This document shows positions 42,452 to 50,184 of a stretch of 64,000 nt of DNA, in pieces (position 1 is the stretch's first letter; every line of letters begins with the position of its first letter). The stretch comes from Streptomyces sp. NBC_00250 (GTDB lineage Bacteria; Actinomycetota; Actinomycetes; Streptomycetales; Streptomycetaceae). The translations under genes were made by a program, and so were the position numbers. The notes beneath the pieces are model-generated. The model did no database searches. It had not been told where the DNA came from and saw nothing but the letters and a program-made list of their open reading frames with translations. The DNA is taken from positions 5,209,501-5,273,500 of the forward strand of contig NZ_CP108088.1 of NCBI RefSeq assembly GCF_036192275.1, read 5' to 3'.

Positions 42452-44023
42452 CTAACCCTTCTTCGGCGGCAGGCAGGACGTCGTCGGTGGGTGGATCTCC
42501 GGCCAGGCGATCTGGACGAAGCGCTGGGTGCCGTCCTGGGCGAGTTCCACGATCGGGACCGCCTTGTTGTACGGGTTGCCGTAGTTGTCCAGGCAGATCC
42601 AGCCGCTCGCGCCCTGGACCCGGAGCGAGCCCTTGACCTGCGGCCACTGGGTGACCACGTCCGCGAGCTCCGGGTACTGGGAGCCCTGCGGGGTGGCCTG
42701 GCGGATCGCGTGGACCGCGAGCGCCATCGCGTCGTACGCCACGATCGCCTGGCCGTCGGCGAGCGGCACCGGTTCCTTCGAGGCGCGGGCGATGTCCGTC
42801 ACGAAGGTCGAGTACGCCACCACCGAACCGCCGGTCGACGGGACCGGCCGCCCCTTCGCCGGCTTCCAGGCGTCCGGGTGGGCGAGCGCGGCGTACCGCA
42901 CGGTCAGCTTCGCCTTCAGGGCGTTCCGGTCGAGCTTCTTGTCCGCGCCCAGGTACGAGCCCTCGTCGCCGGTCAGGATCGTGAAGGAGCGCTCGACGCA
43001 GCCGCGGGCGCCGAGCGCGTTGATGAACTGGCGCAGCTGGGTGTGGCGGCCGGCGAAGAAGACCGTCTCGGCGCGGGTGTCGCAGATCAGATGGGTGATC
43101 TGACGGAAGGTGTTGGCGGTGGTGCCCTCGTCGGTGGGGTCGGCGGGCGAGGTGAAGAGCTGCGGCTCGTGGGGCGCGCCCTTCAGCGACGCGGCGAAGG
43201 CGGCCTTGAGGGTGTCGGTGTAGTGGTCGCCGCTGCGGGTGTCCTGGACGAGGAGCGCCTTGGCGGCGTCGACGCGGCCGAAGTTCGCCAGGGCCTTGGC
43301 CTCGTCGTTGTTGGTGGGGGAGACGCGGGCGAGGCCGGGGTAGCGGTTGTGTCCGGGGCCCGGGCCGTTGGCGATGTCGTCGGCGGTGATGGTGGTGCCG
43401 ACGACGGCGATCCCGGCGCCGGTGAGGGCGGTCACCGACTCGCGCATCTCGGTGGAGGAGGTGGCGACGCCGGAGACGGCCCGCAGCCGGTCGGGGGCGC
43501 CGGTCATGGCGATGAGCCGGTCGACGGTGCCGCGCCAGTGGGCGTTGCCCTTGCCGGTGTTGGCGAGGACGAGGCGGATCTTCGGGGTCTCGCTGTTGGA
43601 CTCGTGGTTGGCCCGGTACTGGTGGGCGTACGCGCCCTGGACCTCGTGCAGCACCTTGACCCGCATGCCGCTGTCGGTGGAGGTCAGCGGCAGGAGGACG
43701 GCGACGGTGGCGTACTCGTCGGCCTTGAGGGTGGCGTTCTCGGCGCCGATGGCCCGGGCGACCTCGGCGAGGTCGGGCATGCCGAAGGCGTGGCCGTCGC
43801 CGTTGACGCCGACGCACTCGCCGCTGCCCTCCGGTCTCTCGACGCCCGCGGCGCAGGAACGGTCCTCCGGGGTGGTGAGCCGGGCGATGCCGTAGCCGCC
43901 CAGGCCGATGACGACGGCTGCGGTGACGAGGGTCGCGACGAGCTTCTGGCGGGGGGTGCGGACGCGGCGCCGCAGCCGGTCGAGCGGTCGGCCGATGCGT
44001 GGGTCGGTCGGGCGGTCGGGCAT
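42452..44023 (-). CDS. Membrane-anchored type I periplasmic-binding-protein-like receptor
   Basis: 523 aa. A basic cytoplasmic tail (about 1-27), one transmembrane helix (KLVATLVTAAVVIGLGGYGIA, about 27-48) and no lipobox. The extracellular part (about 55-523) has the branched-chain amino-acid receptor fold: EYATVAVLLPLTSTDSGMRVKVLHEVQGAY, RLRAVSGVATSSTEM, IAVVGTTITADD, ALLVQDTRSGDHYTDTL, FFAGRHTQLRQFINAL, AIVAYDAMALAVHAI. No permease or ABC ATPase gene is near. The next gene upstream (3 nt apart) is a P-loop NTPase, so the two probably form one unit. Ligand unknown. Confidence 0.85.
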   Translation of the reverse strand: MPDRPTDPRIGRPLDRLRRRVRTPRQKLVATLVTAAVVIGLGGYGIARLTTPEDRSCAAGVERPEGSGECVGVNGDGHAFGMPDLAEVARAIGAENATLKADEYATVAVLLPLTSTDSGMRVKVLHEVQGAYAHQYRANHESNSETPKIRLVLANTGKGNAHWRGTVDRLIAMTGAPDRLRAVSGVATSSTEMRESVTALTGAGIAVVGTTITADDIANGPGPGHNRYPGLARVSPTNNDEAKALANFGRVDAAKALLVQDTRSGDHYTDTLKAAFAASLKGAPHEPQLFTSPADPTDEGTTANTFRQITHLICDTRAETVFFAGRHTQLRQFINALGARGCVERSFTILTGDEGSYLGADKKLDRNALKAKLTVRYAALAHPDAWKPAKGRPVPSTGGSVVAYSTFVTDIARASKEPVPLADGQAIVAYDAMALAVHAIRQATPQGSQYPELADVVTQWPQVKGSLRVQGASGWICLDNYGNPYNKAVPIVELAQDGTQRFVQIAWPEIHPPTTSCLPPKKG

Positions 44024-44026
44024 GCC

Positions 44027-46087
44027 TCAGACTCCGTCCTCGCGGCCCGGCGGCAGCGACAGCTCCCGCCAGGCACGGATGTCGCGCGGCCAGTGGGTGG
44101 CCGCGTCCCAGAGCGAACCGCTGCCCGTCAGATGACGGCCGGAGAGCCGGCGCAACTCGTGCGCGAGGCGGTCCGCCACCTCGTCGTCGGGCAGTGCGAG
44201 CGGATCGGTGAGCAGCCATACGGCGTGCAGCAACCGCCGTACGGACAGGTGGAGTTCGATGGTGTCGGCGTCCAGTCCCGGCGGGAGGTCTCCGGTCGGT
44301 CCCTGGCCGAGGGCGATCGCCCGGCGCGGGTCGGGGCCGGTCCGGTCGCGTTCGCGGGGGTACGGGGCGGCGCCGATGAACCGCAGCCGCCCGAGCCAGC
44401 CGAGGACGTCCTGCTCCGGGAAGGTGACCCGTAACCGAGTGACGGCCTCTTCGGTGCGGCCGAGGGCCAGGTCGTGATGGAGCCGGTACGGGCCCGGCTC
44501 GGGGCCGTAGTGCCGGTGCAGGGTCTCGTGGACGGCGCGCCAGGCCGCGTACCGGGGGTGATCGCCGTCCTCGAAGCGGAGGCGGTGCAGGAGCAGGGCG
44601 CGGAGCAGCGGATCCCCGACGAAGTGCCGGGGGCTCTCGACCCAGTCCTCGGCGCGCAGTTGGTCGCGGACGCGCAGCGCCACGTCCCCGTCCAGGGACT
44701 CGCCCTGGAGCCGGGCGTGGGCGAGCATCCGGGCGGACTCCTCGTCGTGGGCGGCGGCGAGCACGGTGTACGGGCCGGGCCGCCGCACCGGGAGGAGTTC
44801 GGCGAGGAGGGTGGGGGCGACGGGCACCGGTGGGGCGTCCTCGCGCAGTTCGACCATCAGGTCGAGCAGTCCGCCCGGGGTGAGCCCGGCCCGCAGGTGG
44901 TCCGGGGCCTCTCCGGCGGCGCGGCCGAGGAGCGCCACGCCGAGGGGGCGTCCGCCGGTCAACCGGTGGACGGCGCGGGCGAGTTCGGTGGGCGTACGGC
45001 CCGAGGGGTCGTGGTGGTCGAAGGCGGAGCGGGTCTGCGACGGGGAGAGGGGCGTGAGCTCCACGGCGAGGATGCCGGAGCCCACCCGGGCGTCGCGCGG
45101 GCTGGGCGCCCGGTGCGAGGTCTCCGGCAGCCGGGTGCGGGTGGCGTGCCGCAGCCCCTCGTGCTCGCGGACCCGGGAGGTGGCGAGGACGACGACCCGG
45201 TCGCGGCGGCCCTCGGCGCGGGCGCGCAGCATCGGTTCGACGAGCTGCCGGCCGAGGGGTTCGTGGGCGTTGTCGAGGAGGACGAGCGGGCGGCCGATGC
45301 GGCCGCCGCGCCGGATCCCGACGTACGGGTGGAGCAGGTCCTCGGTCAGGGCGCCGACGAGGAAGCCCTCGGCCTCTGCGCGGCGCCGGCCGCCCTGCTC
45401 GAAGTCGATCGCGAGCTGCTGGAGCCCGGCCTTGCCGCGTCCGCCCGCGTTGCGATAGGCGCCGTACCAGCTCTCCGAGGTGCGCTGGAGGCGGCCGAAG
45501 ACCTCCTCCAGGACGGTCTCCACGGTGGCCTCGGCCAGCAGTCCGGCGAGCGGCACGGTGGCCTCGGCGAAGGTGGCGGCCAGCTTGGCGAGGACCTTGC
45601 CGACCCAGTGGGTGGCGGCGCCCCTGGTCGGGTCGACGGTCGCGAGCAGCGGTCCGAGCCGCTGGAGGTCCCGCCGGGCCCGCTCGTCGTCCTCCTGCGA
45701 CCAGCCGAGCGAGGCGACCGCGACGAGCCCGAGCGAGACCCGGGGGAACTTCACCGGCCGCGCGCCGAGCACCTTCGGCGACAGCTGTACGGCGAGCTCG
45801 GCGAGGGCCCCGGTGAGCGGGGTCCAGCCGGGGCCGTGGTCGGCGGGCGGCTCGATGTGCGCGCAGTCGAGGAGCGCGAGCGGTGTGTACCCCTTGTAGC
45901 GGTTGCGGACCTCCTTGAGCAGGGCGGTCTTGCCCGTTCCGCGCCCGCCGGTGAAGACGGTGACCGGCGGATCGTCCCCGTGCTCGAACGGCACCCGCGA
46001 GGCGCCGTGCCTGGTGAGGCCGCTGAGGCGCGCGACCAGTCCGGCATCGTGCAAGGCCGCCTCGCGGCCGTACAGCTCCCTGTCCAC
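44027..46087 (-). CDS. P-loop NTPase (AAA/STAND-like) paired with the receptor
   Basis: 686 aa, soluble. Walker A is FTGGRGTGKTALL (47-54), Walker B-like RPLVLLDNAHEP (about 267-277) and an arginine/sensor-type strand RVVVLATSRVREHEG. The C-terminal half is helical and Leu/Arg-rich (LGRTEEAVTRLRVTFPEQDVLGWLGRL; LSVRRLLHAVWLLTDPLALPDDEVADRLAHELRRLSGRH), without a recognised effector domain, like STAND signalling ATPases. It precedes the membrane receptor gene by 3 nt on the same strand. Function unknown; a ligand-sensing pair is inferred. Confidence 0.8.
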   Translation of the reverse strand: MDRELYGREAALHDAGLVARLSGLTRHGASRVPFEHGDDPPVTVFTGGRGTGKTALLKEVRNRYKGYTPLALLDCAHIEPPADHGPGWTPLTGALAELAVQLSPKVLGARPVKFPRVSLGLVAVASLGWSQEDDERARRDLQRLGPLLATVDPTRGAATHWVGKVLAKLAATFAEATVPLAGLLAEATVETVLEEVFGRLQRTSESWYGAYRNAGGRGKAGLQQLAIDFEQGGRRRAEAEGFLVGALTEDLLHPYVGIRRGGRIGRPLVLLDNAHEPLGRQLVEPMLRARAEGRRDRVVVLATSRVREHEGLRHATRTRLPETSHRAPSPRDARVGSGILAVELTPLSPSQTRSAFDHHDPSGRTPTELARAVHRLTGGRPLGVALLGRAAGEAPDHLRAGLTPGGLLDLMVELREDAPPVPVAPTLLAELLPVRRPGPYTVLAAAHDEESARMLAHARLQGESLDGDVALRVRDQLRAEDWVESPRHFVGDPLLRALLLHRLRFEDGDHPRYAAWRAVHETLHRHYGPEPGPYRLHHDLALGRTEEAVTRLRVTFPEQDVLGWLGRLRFIGAAPYPRERDRTGPDPRRAIALGQGPTGDLPPGLDADTIELHLSVRRLLHAVWLLTDPLALPDDEVADRLAHELRRLSGRHLTGSGSLWDAATHWPRDIRAWRELSLPPGREDGV

Positions 46088-46221
46088 GACCCGCCACCCC
46101 CGTTGCCCCCGTTACCCCCGTCACATCCAACTCCAGGATATCGACGGCGTGTTGGGAAAGCGGTGGGCTTTTCGACTCTGCTTTCGAGTCGTTGCGGAGG
46201 CGTTGCCGGTTCGTGGCGCCG

Positions 46222-47130
46222 TCAGTCCGTGGCGATCGCGTCGAGCTGGGCCCGCAGATAGCCGTGCGACTCGATGCCGTGGATCGTCGTCCCGGGCGTG
46301 CACTCGTAGAAGTACACGAGCGACATCAGCTCCTCCGTGGGGACGTCGGCCGGCGGCGGCAGCACCCGGTGCCGGCCCGAACGCCACCGTCCACCGGTCC
46401 AACCCGCCATCAGGTCACCGATGTTGACGGTGAAGGCCGCCGGATCGTACGGGGCGTCCCGCCAGCCGTCGGCGTCGGTGAAGACCTGCAGCCCGCCCTT
46501 GCCCGCCTCCCGGTCCAGGACGGTGACCGTGCCGAAGTCCGTGTGCGGGCCGATCCGGAACTGGCCCGGCTCCGGCTCGCCCGTCCGCTCCTGCCCCGGA
46601 TACCAGTTGATGTTGAAACCGAAGGTGGGGTGCCCGGTGTGCCGGGTGAAGAAGTCCCGCTCCTCGCCGAGCGCCTCGCCGAGCAGGTCCAGCACCCGGT
46701 CCGAGAGCGCCTTCATCTGCGCCAGATACGTCTCCACCAGCGGCTTCAGTTCGGGAACCTCGGCCGGCCAGGTGTTCGGCAGGAACCACTCGGCGTCCAC
46801 GGCCGGGTCCCCGGTCGGCTCGTCCGCCGCGAAGGACAGCGACTCCTTCAGATCGGGCGGGGTCGCCGTGCCCTCCGCGTACCCGTTGGCCTCGGCGCCG
46901 GGCCCGAGCCAGCCCCGGCCGCCGACCCGCACCGCGTACGGCTCCTTGACGGCGGGCGGGAGATGGAAGAAGCGCCGGGCGACGGCCCGGATCTCCGCCC
47001 GAATCCCGGGGTCCACTCCGTGCCCGGTGACGAGCAGGAACCCGGCCTCGCGCAGGGCGCGGTCGACGGCGGGCAACTGCGGGGCGGGATCGCGGGCGAG
47101 GTCGATGGTGGGGAGGGACGCCTCACTCAT
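46222..47130 (-). CDS. Isopenicillin-N-synthase-like 2-oxoglutarate/Fe(II) oxygenase
   Basis: 302 aa. N-terminal DIOX-N part and a double-stranded beta-helix core with the iron ligands in GPHTDFGTVTVL (His196, Asp198) and WRSGRHRVLPP (His254). Substrate unknown; no biosynthetic cluster surrounds it. The start overlaps the end of the deaminase gene by 8 nt, so both are probably one transcript, suggesting a shared pathway (for example modification of a pyrimidine or purine), which is inference. Confidence 0.9.
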   Translation of the reverse strand: MSEASLPTIDLARDPAPQLPAVDRALREAGFLLVTGHGVDPGIRAEIRAVARRFFHLPPAVKEPYAVRVGGRGWLGPGAEANGYAEGTATPPDLKESLSFAADEPTGDPAVDAEWFLPNTWPAEVPELKPLVETYLAQMKALSDRVLDLLGEALGEERDFFTRHTGHPTFGFNINWYPGQERTGEPEPGQFRIGPHTDFGTVTVLDREAGKGGLQVFTDADGWRDAPYDPAAFTVNIGDLMAGWTGGRWRSGRHRVLPPPADVPTEELMSLVYFYECTPGTTIHGIESHGYLRAQLDAIATD

Positions 47131-47575
47131 GGCCGATGTCCTCGTTCCAGAGAGCGGGGTGGGCAGCGATGAACTCCCGCATCAGGGAGACGCATTCGGG
47201 GTCTTCGAGCACGAGCACCTCGACCCCGTGCTCGGCCAGCCAGTCGTGCCCGCCGTGGAAGGTCTCCGCCTCCCCGACGACCAGGCGCGAGATCCCGAAC
47301 TGCCGCACCAGCCCTGAGCAGTACCAGCAGGGCGAGAGGGTCGTCACCATGGTCGTGCCCCGGTACGAGCGCTGCCGTCCGGCCGCCCGGAAGGCGGCGG
47401 TCTCCGCGTGCGTCGACGGGTCCCCGTCCTGCACGCGCCGGTTGTGGCCGCGCCCGAGCAGTGTCCCGTCGGCCCCGTAGAGCGCGGCGCCGATCGGGAT
47501 ACCGCCCTCGGCGAGCCCGGCGCGGGCTTCTGCGAGGGCGGTGGCCAGCCACTGCCGTGCCTGTTCCTTGTCCAT
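47123..47575 (-). CDS. Cytidine/deoxycytidylate-deaminase-fold nucleoside deaminase
   Basis: 150 aa. Zinc site STHAETAAF (His57, Glu59) and SPCWYCSGLV (Cys83, Cys86), closest in layout to yeast-type cytosine deaminases. LAEGGIPIGAALYGADGTLLGRGHNRR precedes it and EFIAAHPALWNEDIGHE closes the protein. It would deaminate a free base or nucleoside. The start is taken as the ATG at 47575; an open frame extends to 47641 but lacks homology-like features. Overlaps the oxygenase gene. Confidence 0.9.
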   Translation of the reverse strand: MDKEQARQWLATALAEARAGLAEGGIPIGAALYGADGTLLGRGHNRRVQDGDPSTHAETAAFRAAGRQRSYRGTTMVTTLSPCWYCSGLVRQFGISRLVVGEAETFHGGHDWLAEHGVEVLVLEDPECVSLMREFIAAHPALWNEDIGHE

Positions 47576-47661
47576 GGAGGGGACTCTTCCCCGGCGGGGC
47601 GTCGACATCACGCCCGCTCGGCTCCGCGTGTGACACTCCACGGATCTGCGCCGCGGAGGGG

Positions 47662-47925
47662 CTACTCCTCCGCCGAGGGGGCGGTCTGTCCGGCGGTGGG
47701 TGTGACGTAGGAGCCCTTGCCGGGCACGGTGACGATCAGGCCGCGCTCACGGAGTTCACGCATGGCCCGGCGGGCGGTCAGCACGGCGATGCCGTGTTCA
47801 TCGGCGAGCCGGGCAGGCGTGGGGATCATCCGGTCAGGGGCGAATTCCCCGGTTGCGATCTTCGCTGCGATCACGTCGGCCAGCTGCATGTACAGCGGGC
47901 GTCCCGACTTCGGGTCAAGGGTCAT
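47662..47925 (-). CDS. GntR family winged-helix regulator (DNA-binding domain only)
   Basis: 87 aa: PLYMQLADVIAAKIATGEFAPDRMIPTPARLADEHGIAVLTARRAMRELRERGLIVTVPGKGSYV is a complete GntR winged helix, with only about 12 residues after it and no effector domain. Such minimal GntR proteins are common in Streptomyces and in integrative elements. TAGCGT ends 6 nt before the ATG (leaderless-like). A perfect 28-bp palindrome lies 47 bp upstream, in the promoter region shared with the divergent small genes, and is its likely operator. Confidence 0.88.
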   Translation of the reverse strand: MTLDPKSGRPLYMQLADVIAAKIATGEFAPDRMIPTPARLADEHGIAVLTARRAMRELRERGLIVTVPGKGSYVTPTAGQTAPSAEE

Positions 47926-47971
47926 AGGCCAACGCTAGATAGTCATACAAAGACACGTTCGGATGGGTCTA

Positions 47972-47999
47972 GCTACACAGTGATGCATCACTGTGTAGC
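47972..47999. promoter_or_regulatory. Perfect 28-bp palindrome in gntR/small-gene promoter region
   Basis: The arm GCTACACAGTGATG (47972-47985) is followed directly by its exact reverse complement (47986-47999), with no spacer. A partly overlapping shorter inverted repeat GTAGC-4 nt-GCTAC spans 47995-48008. It lies between the GntR start (47925) and the divergent start at 48088, and is AT-rich for this genome. Probably an operator for the GntR protein. Confidence 0.85.
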
Positions 48000-48087
48000 A
48001 CGCGCTACGGTGACGCGAACGCAAGACCCCGGCGACCGCTGGAACGGTCCCGGGGCATGGCCACCAACTACCAACGGAGTTGATGAC

Positions 48088-48423
48088 GTGCGGAACCCTA
48101 TCGCGCGCGTACTGGGCCGGGCCTGGATCCCGCTCCTCCTCTGGCTGCTCATGCTGACCCTGCCGCCCACCGGCAGGCACCGCCCCCGCCCCGTGACCCA
48201 CCGCCACCCGGCGGCGCCGCGTCACCGCGTGCCGACCCGTCGGTCCCCGTACGCCCGGGAGCAGGCGATGCCCCTCGACGGCGCCCGGTCGCCCCTGGAG
48301 CGGCCCTACCTGGCGCCGCCCTCGGCGCGGGGCGCGCAACGACGGCGGCGAAGGGCGCTGTGGCTGGCGACGGTCGGGGTGGACGTCGACCAGAGGAACA
48401 TCCACGCCGGGACCGCTCGATGA
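48088..48423 (+). CDS. Small membrane-anchored basic protein, unknown
   Basis: 111 aa from a GTG at 48088 with GGAG 9 nt upstream. One hydrophobic segment (AWIPLLLWLLMLTLPP, about 10-25), then a very basic region (RHRPRPVTHRHPAAPRHRVP; GAQRRRRRALWLATVGVDVD). No family recognised. The stop overlaps the next start (ATGA), so the two small genes form an operon, divergent from and probably controlled by the GntR gene. Confidence 0.7.
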   Translation: MRNPIARVLGRAWIPLLLWLLMLTLPPTGRHRPRPVTHRHPAAPRHRVPTRRSPYAREQAMPLDGARSPLERPYLAPPSARGAQRRRRRALWLATVGVDVDQRNIHAGTAR

Positions 48424-48764
48424 GCCGCTGCGGGGCGCGGCGGTCCGTGTTCGCCGTCGCGGAGGTGGTGCGGCCGGTGTGGGGCGGCTCGGTCTGCGTG
48501 CTGGCCGTGGGGCACGACGGTCTGCACCGCGACCGTGCGGGCGACGGCTGGTGGGTCACGCCGGAGATCGCCGACGCGGTGAGCGTGTCCCTGCTGGCGG
48601 ACGCCCTCAGGGTCGCGCCCGAGCCGGAGTTCCGCTCACCGCGCTGCATCGTCGGCCGCCATGACCACTGCCGGGACCACGTCCCCCGCGACAGCGGCGT
48701 ACAGGGAGTCCGTTATCTCGTGTGCGGGTGTCCTTGCCATGCGGCGCCGCCTGCCGTGCCCTGA
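48420..48764 (+). CDS. Small Cys/His-rich protein, unknown
   Basis: 114 aa, coupled to the previous gene by ATGA. The N-terminal two-thirds looks like a small beta-rich domain (VWGGSVCVLAVGHDGLHRDRAGDGWWVTPEIADAV). The C-terminus carries a compact metal-binding-like cluster: CIVGRHDHCRDH and YLVCGCPCHAA (four to five Cys plus several His). Function unknown; a zinc-binding role is inferred. Similar Cys-x-Cys-x-Cys-His endings occur in small proteins of Streptomyces mobile elements, which I cannot verify here. Confidence 0.68.
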   Translation: MSRCGARRSVFAVAEVVRPVWGGSVCVLAVGHDGLHRDRAGDGWWVTPEIADAVSVSLLADALRVAPEPEFRSPRCIVGRHDHCRDHVPRDSGVQGVRYLVCGCPCHAAPPAVP

Positions 48765-48922
48765 CGTCCCGGACGGGCAGGGTCCGCGTCCGCTGCCGCC
48801 GATCGACTGAGGCTGGGCCCCGCACCGGCCAGGTGCGGGGAGGACGGGCGACGGGTGGCCTTAGCTGGCGGGGCGCTCCGCTGTTCCGCGGAGTGTTCCG
48901 TCGTTCTACCGAGAGGTCTTCC

Positions 48923-49114
48923 ATGCGTTCCCTGCTGACCGCCCTCGCCACCGGTGTCCTCGTCCTCGGCGCCGCCGGTGTCGCGAGCGCCGACGTCTAC
49001 GTCGACTTCGAGCCGGAGGCCTCGCACACCATCGTGTTCGGCGACTGGCTCCAGTTCGCCCACGACGACGTCTTCAACGCCGGTCACGACAACACCGTCG
49101 GCTCCGACAACTGA
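48923..49114 (+). CDS. Secreted mini-protein
   Basis: 63 aa. Clear Sec signal (RSLLTALATGVLVLGAAGVASA) with cleavage predicted after ASA (about residue 23), leaving an acidic mature peptide of about 40 aa (DVYVDFEPEASHTIVFGDWL, then QFAHDDVFNAGHDNTVGSDN) with no Cys. GAGAGG lies upstream of the ATG at 48923. The GHDNTVGSDN ending is reminiscent of Asn/Gly-rich ends of chaplin-like surface proteins, but there is no chaplin domain. Unknown function. A CTCCGC/GCGGAG hairpin lies just upstream, at about 48875-48895. Confidence 0.7.
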   Translation: MRSLLTALATGVLVLGAAGVASADVYVDFEPEASHTIVFGDWLQFAHDDVFNAGHDNTVGSDN

Positions 49115-49254
49115 CGTCTCCCGTTCCGCTGCCTGCCGCGGCCACCGCGCGGGTAGCGGCCCGGAGGGGTCATCGGTTCCGCCGATCGGGGCCATCGGCA
49201 GGTCTCCCCACTGGCTCGTGGACCCGGATCCGGGGCGCTCGTAGCGTCGTCCCC

Positions 49255-50184
49255 ATGAGAAACGAGACCAGGGGAACCGTCGAACTCACCCTCGCCATGG
49301 TGCTTTCCGGCACGCTCGGCGTCTTCGTCGTCGAGTCCGGGGCCTCGCCCTTCGAGGTGGTGTTCTTCCGGTGCCTCTTCGGGGCGCTCGCGCTCGGGGC
49401 GTACAGCCTGCTGCGGGGGTTCTTCACCGGGCACGGGTTCACCGGCAGGAAGCTGGGGCTCGCCGCGCTCGGTGGGGTGTTCATCGTCTTCAACTGGGTC
49501 TTCCTGTTCGAGGCTTACGAAGCCGCCTCGATCTCCCTCGCCACCGTCGTCTACCACACGCAGCCGTTCTTCCTGGTGCTGCTCGGGGCGGTGTTCATGA
49601 GGGAGCGGATCTCCGCCGGAAAGCTCGGGTGGCTGGCGCTCGCCTTCGTCGGGCTGGTGCTCGTCTCCGGGGTGCGGCCGGGGGACACCGGCTCCCTCAA
49701 GGGGCTCGGGTTCGCCCTCGCCGCCGCCGTGCTCTACGCCCTCGCGACCTTCGTCACCAAGCGGATCACCGGCGTGCGGCCCCATCTCATCGCCCTCGTG
49801 CAGGTGCTCGTCGGGCTTCCGCTGCTGCTGCCGTTCGTCGACTTCGGCGCCACCGCCTCGCTCGGCTCCGGGTGGCTCTGGCTGCTCGGACTCGGGCTCA
49901 TCCACACCGGGCTGATGTACGTGCTCATGTACTCCGCCTACGCCAAGCTGCCCACCGCCAAGATCGCCGTGCTCGCCTTCACCTACCCGGCCGTCGCGAT
50001 GGGCGTCGACTGGGCCGTGTACGGGCATCACATCGGGCTCGTCCAGGCGCTCGGCGTGCCGCTGATCGTGCTGGCCAGCCTCAAGGTCACCCTCGCTGCT
50101 CGGACACCAGTCGCCGCGCCTGCTCCACGAACAGCCGGACATGAGCCGGAAGCCGCTTCCCCCGTCGCCACGCGAGCTGCGTGA
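49255..50184 (+). CDS. EamA/DMT family transporter
   Basis: 309 aa with ten predicted helices in two EamA repeats (TVELTLAMVLSGTLGVFVVESGASPFEVVFFRCLFGAL; KGLGFALAAAVLYALATFVTKRI). Probably exports metabolites or amino acids; substrate unknown. TAGCGT ends 7 nt before the ATG. The gene runs 98 bp into the 3' end of the convergent LysR gene, and its last about 33 residues (ARTPVAAPAPRTAGHEPEAASPVATRAA) are a disordered tail read antisense to LysR codons. Confidence 0.88.
   Translation: MRNETRGTVELTLAMVLSGTLGVFVVESGASPFEVVFFRCLFGALALGAYSLLRGFFTGHGFTGRKLGLAALGGVFIVFNWVFLFEAYEAASISLATVVYHTQPFFLVLLGAVFMRERISAGKLGWLALAFVGLVLVSGVRPGDTGSLKGLGFALAAAVLYALATFVTKRITGVRPHLIALVQVLVGLPLLLPFVDFGATASLGSGWLWLLGLGLIHTGLMYVLMYSAYAKLPTAKIAVLAFTYPAVAMGVDWAVYGHHIGLVQALGVPLIVLASLKVTLAARTPVAAPAPRTAGHEPEAASPVATRAA

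Noticed and set aside
42252..46130. Minus-strand open frame of 1292 codons across the receptor and NTPase genes
   Set aside because: Composition is Arg/Pro/Gly-rich, the mark of an out-of-frame reading of GC-rich DNA; the true genes lie in other frames with clear motifs.
46222..47575. Beta-lactam or other natural-product cluster
   Set aside because: Only an isopenicillin-N-synthase-like oxygenase and a deaminase are present, with no peptide synthetase or other cluster genes nearby.
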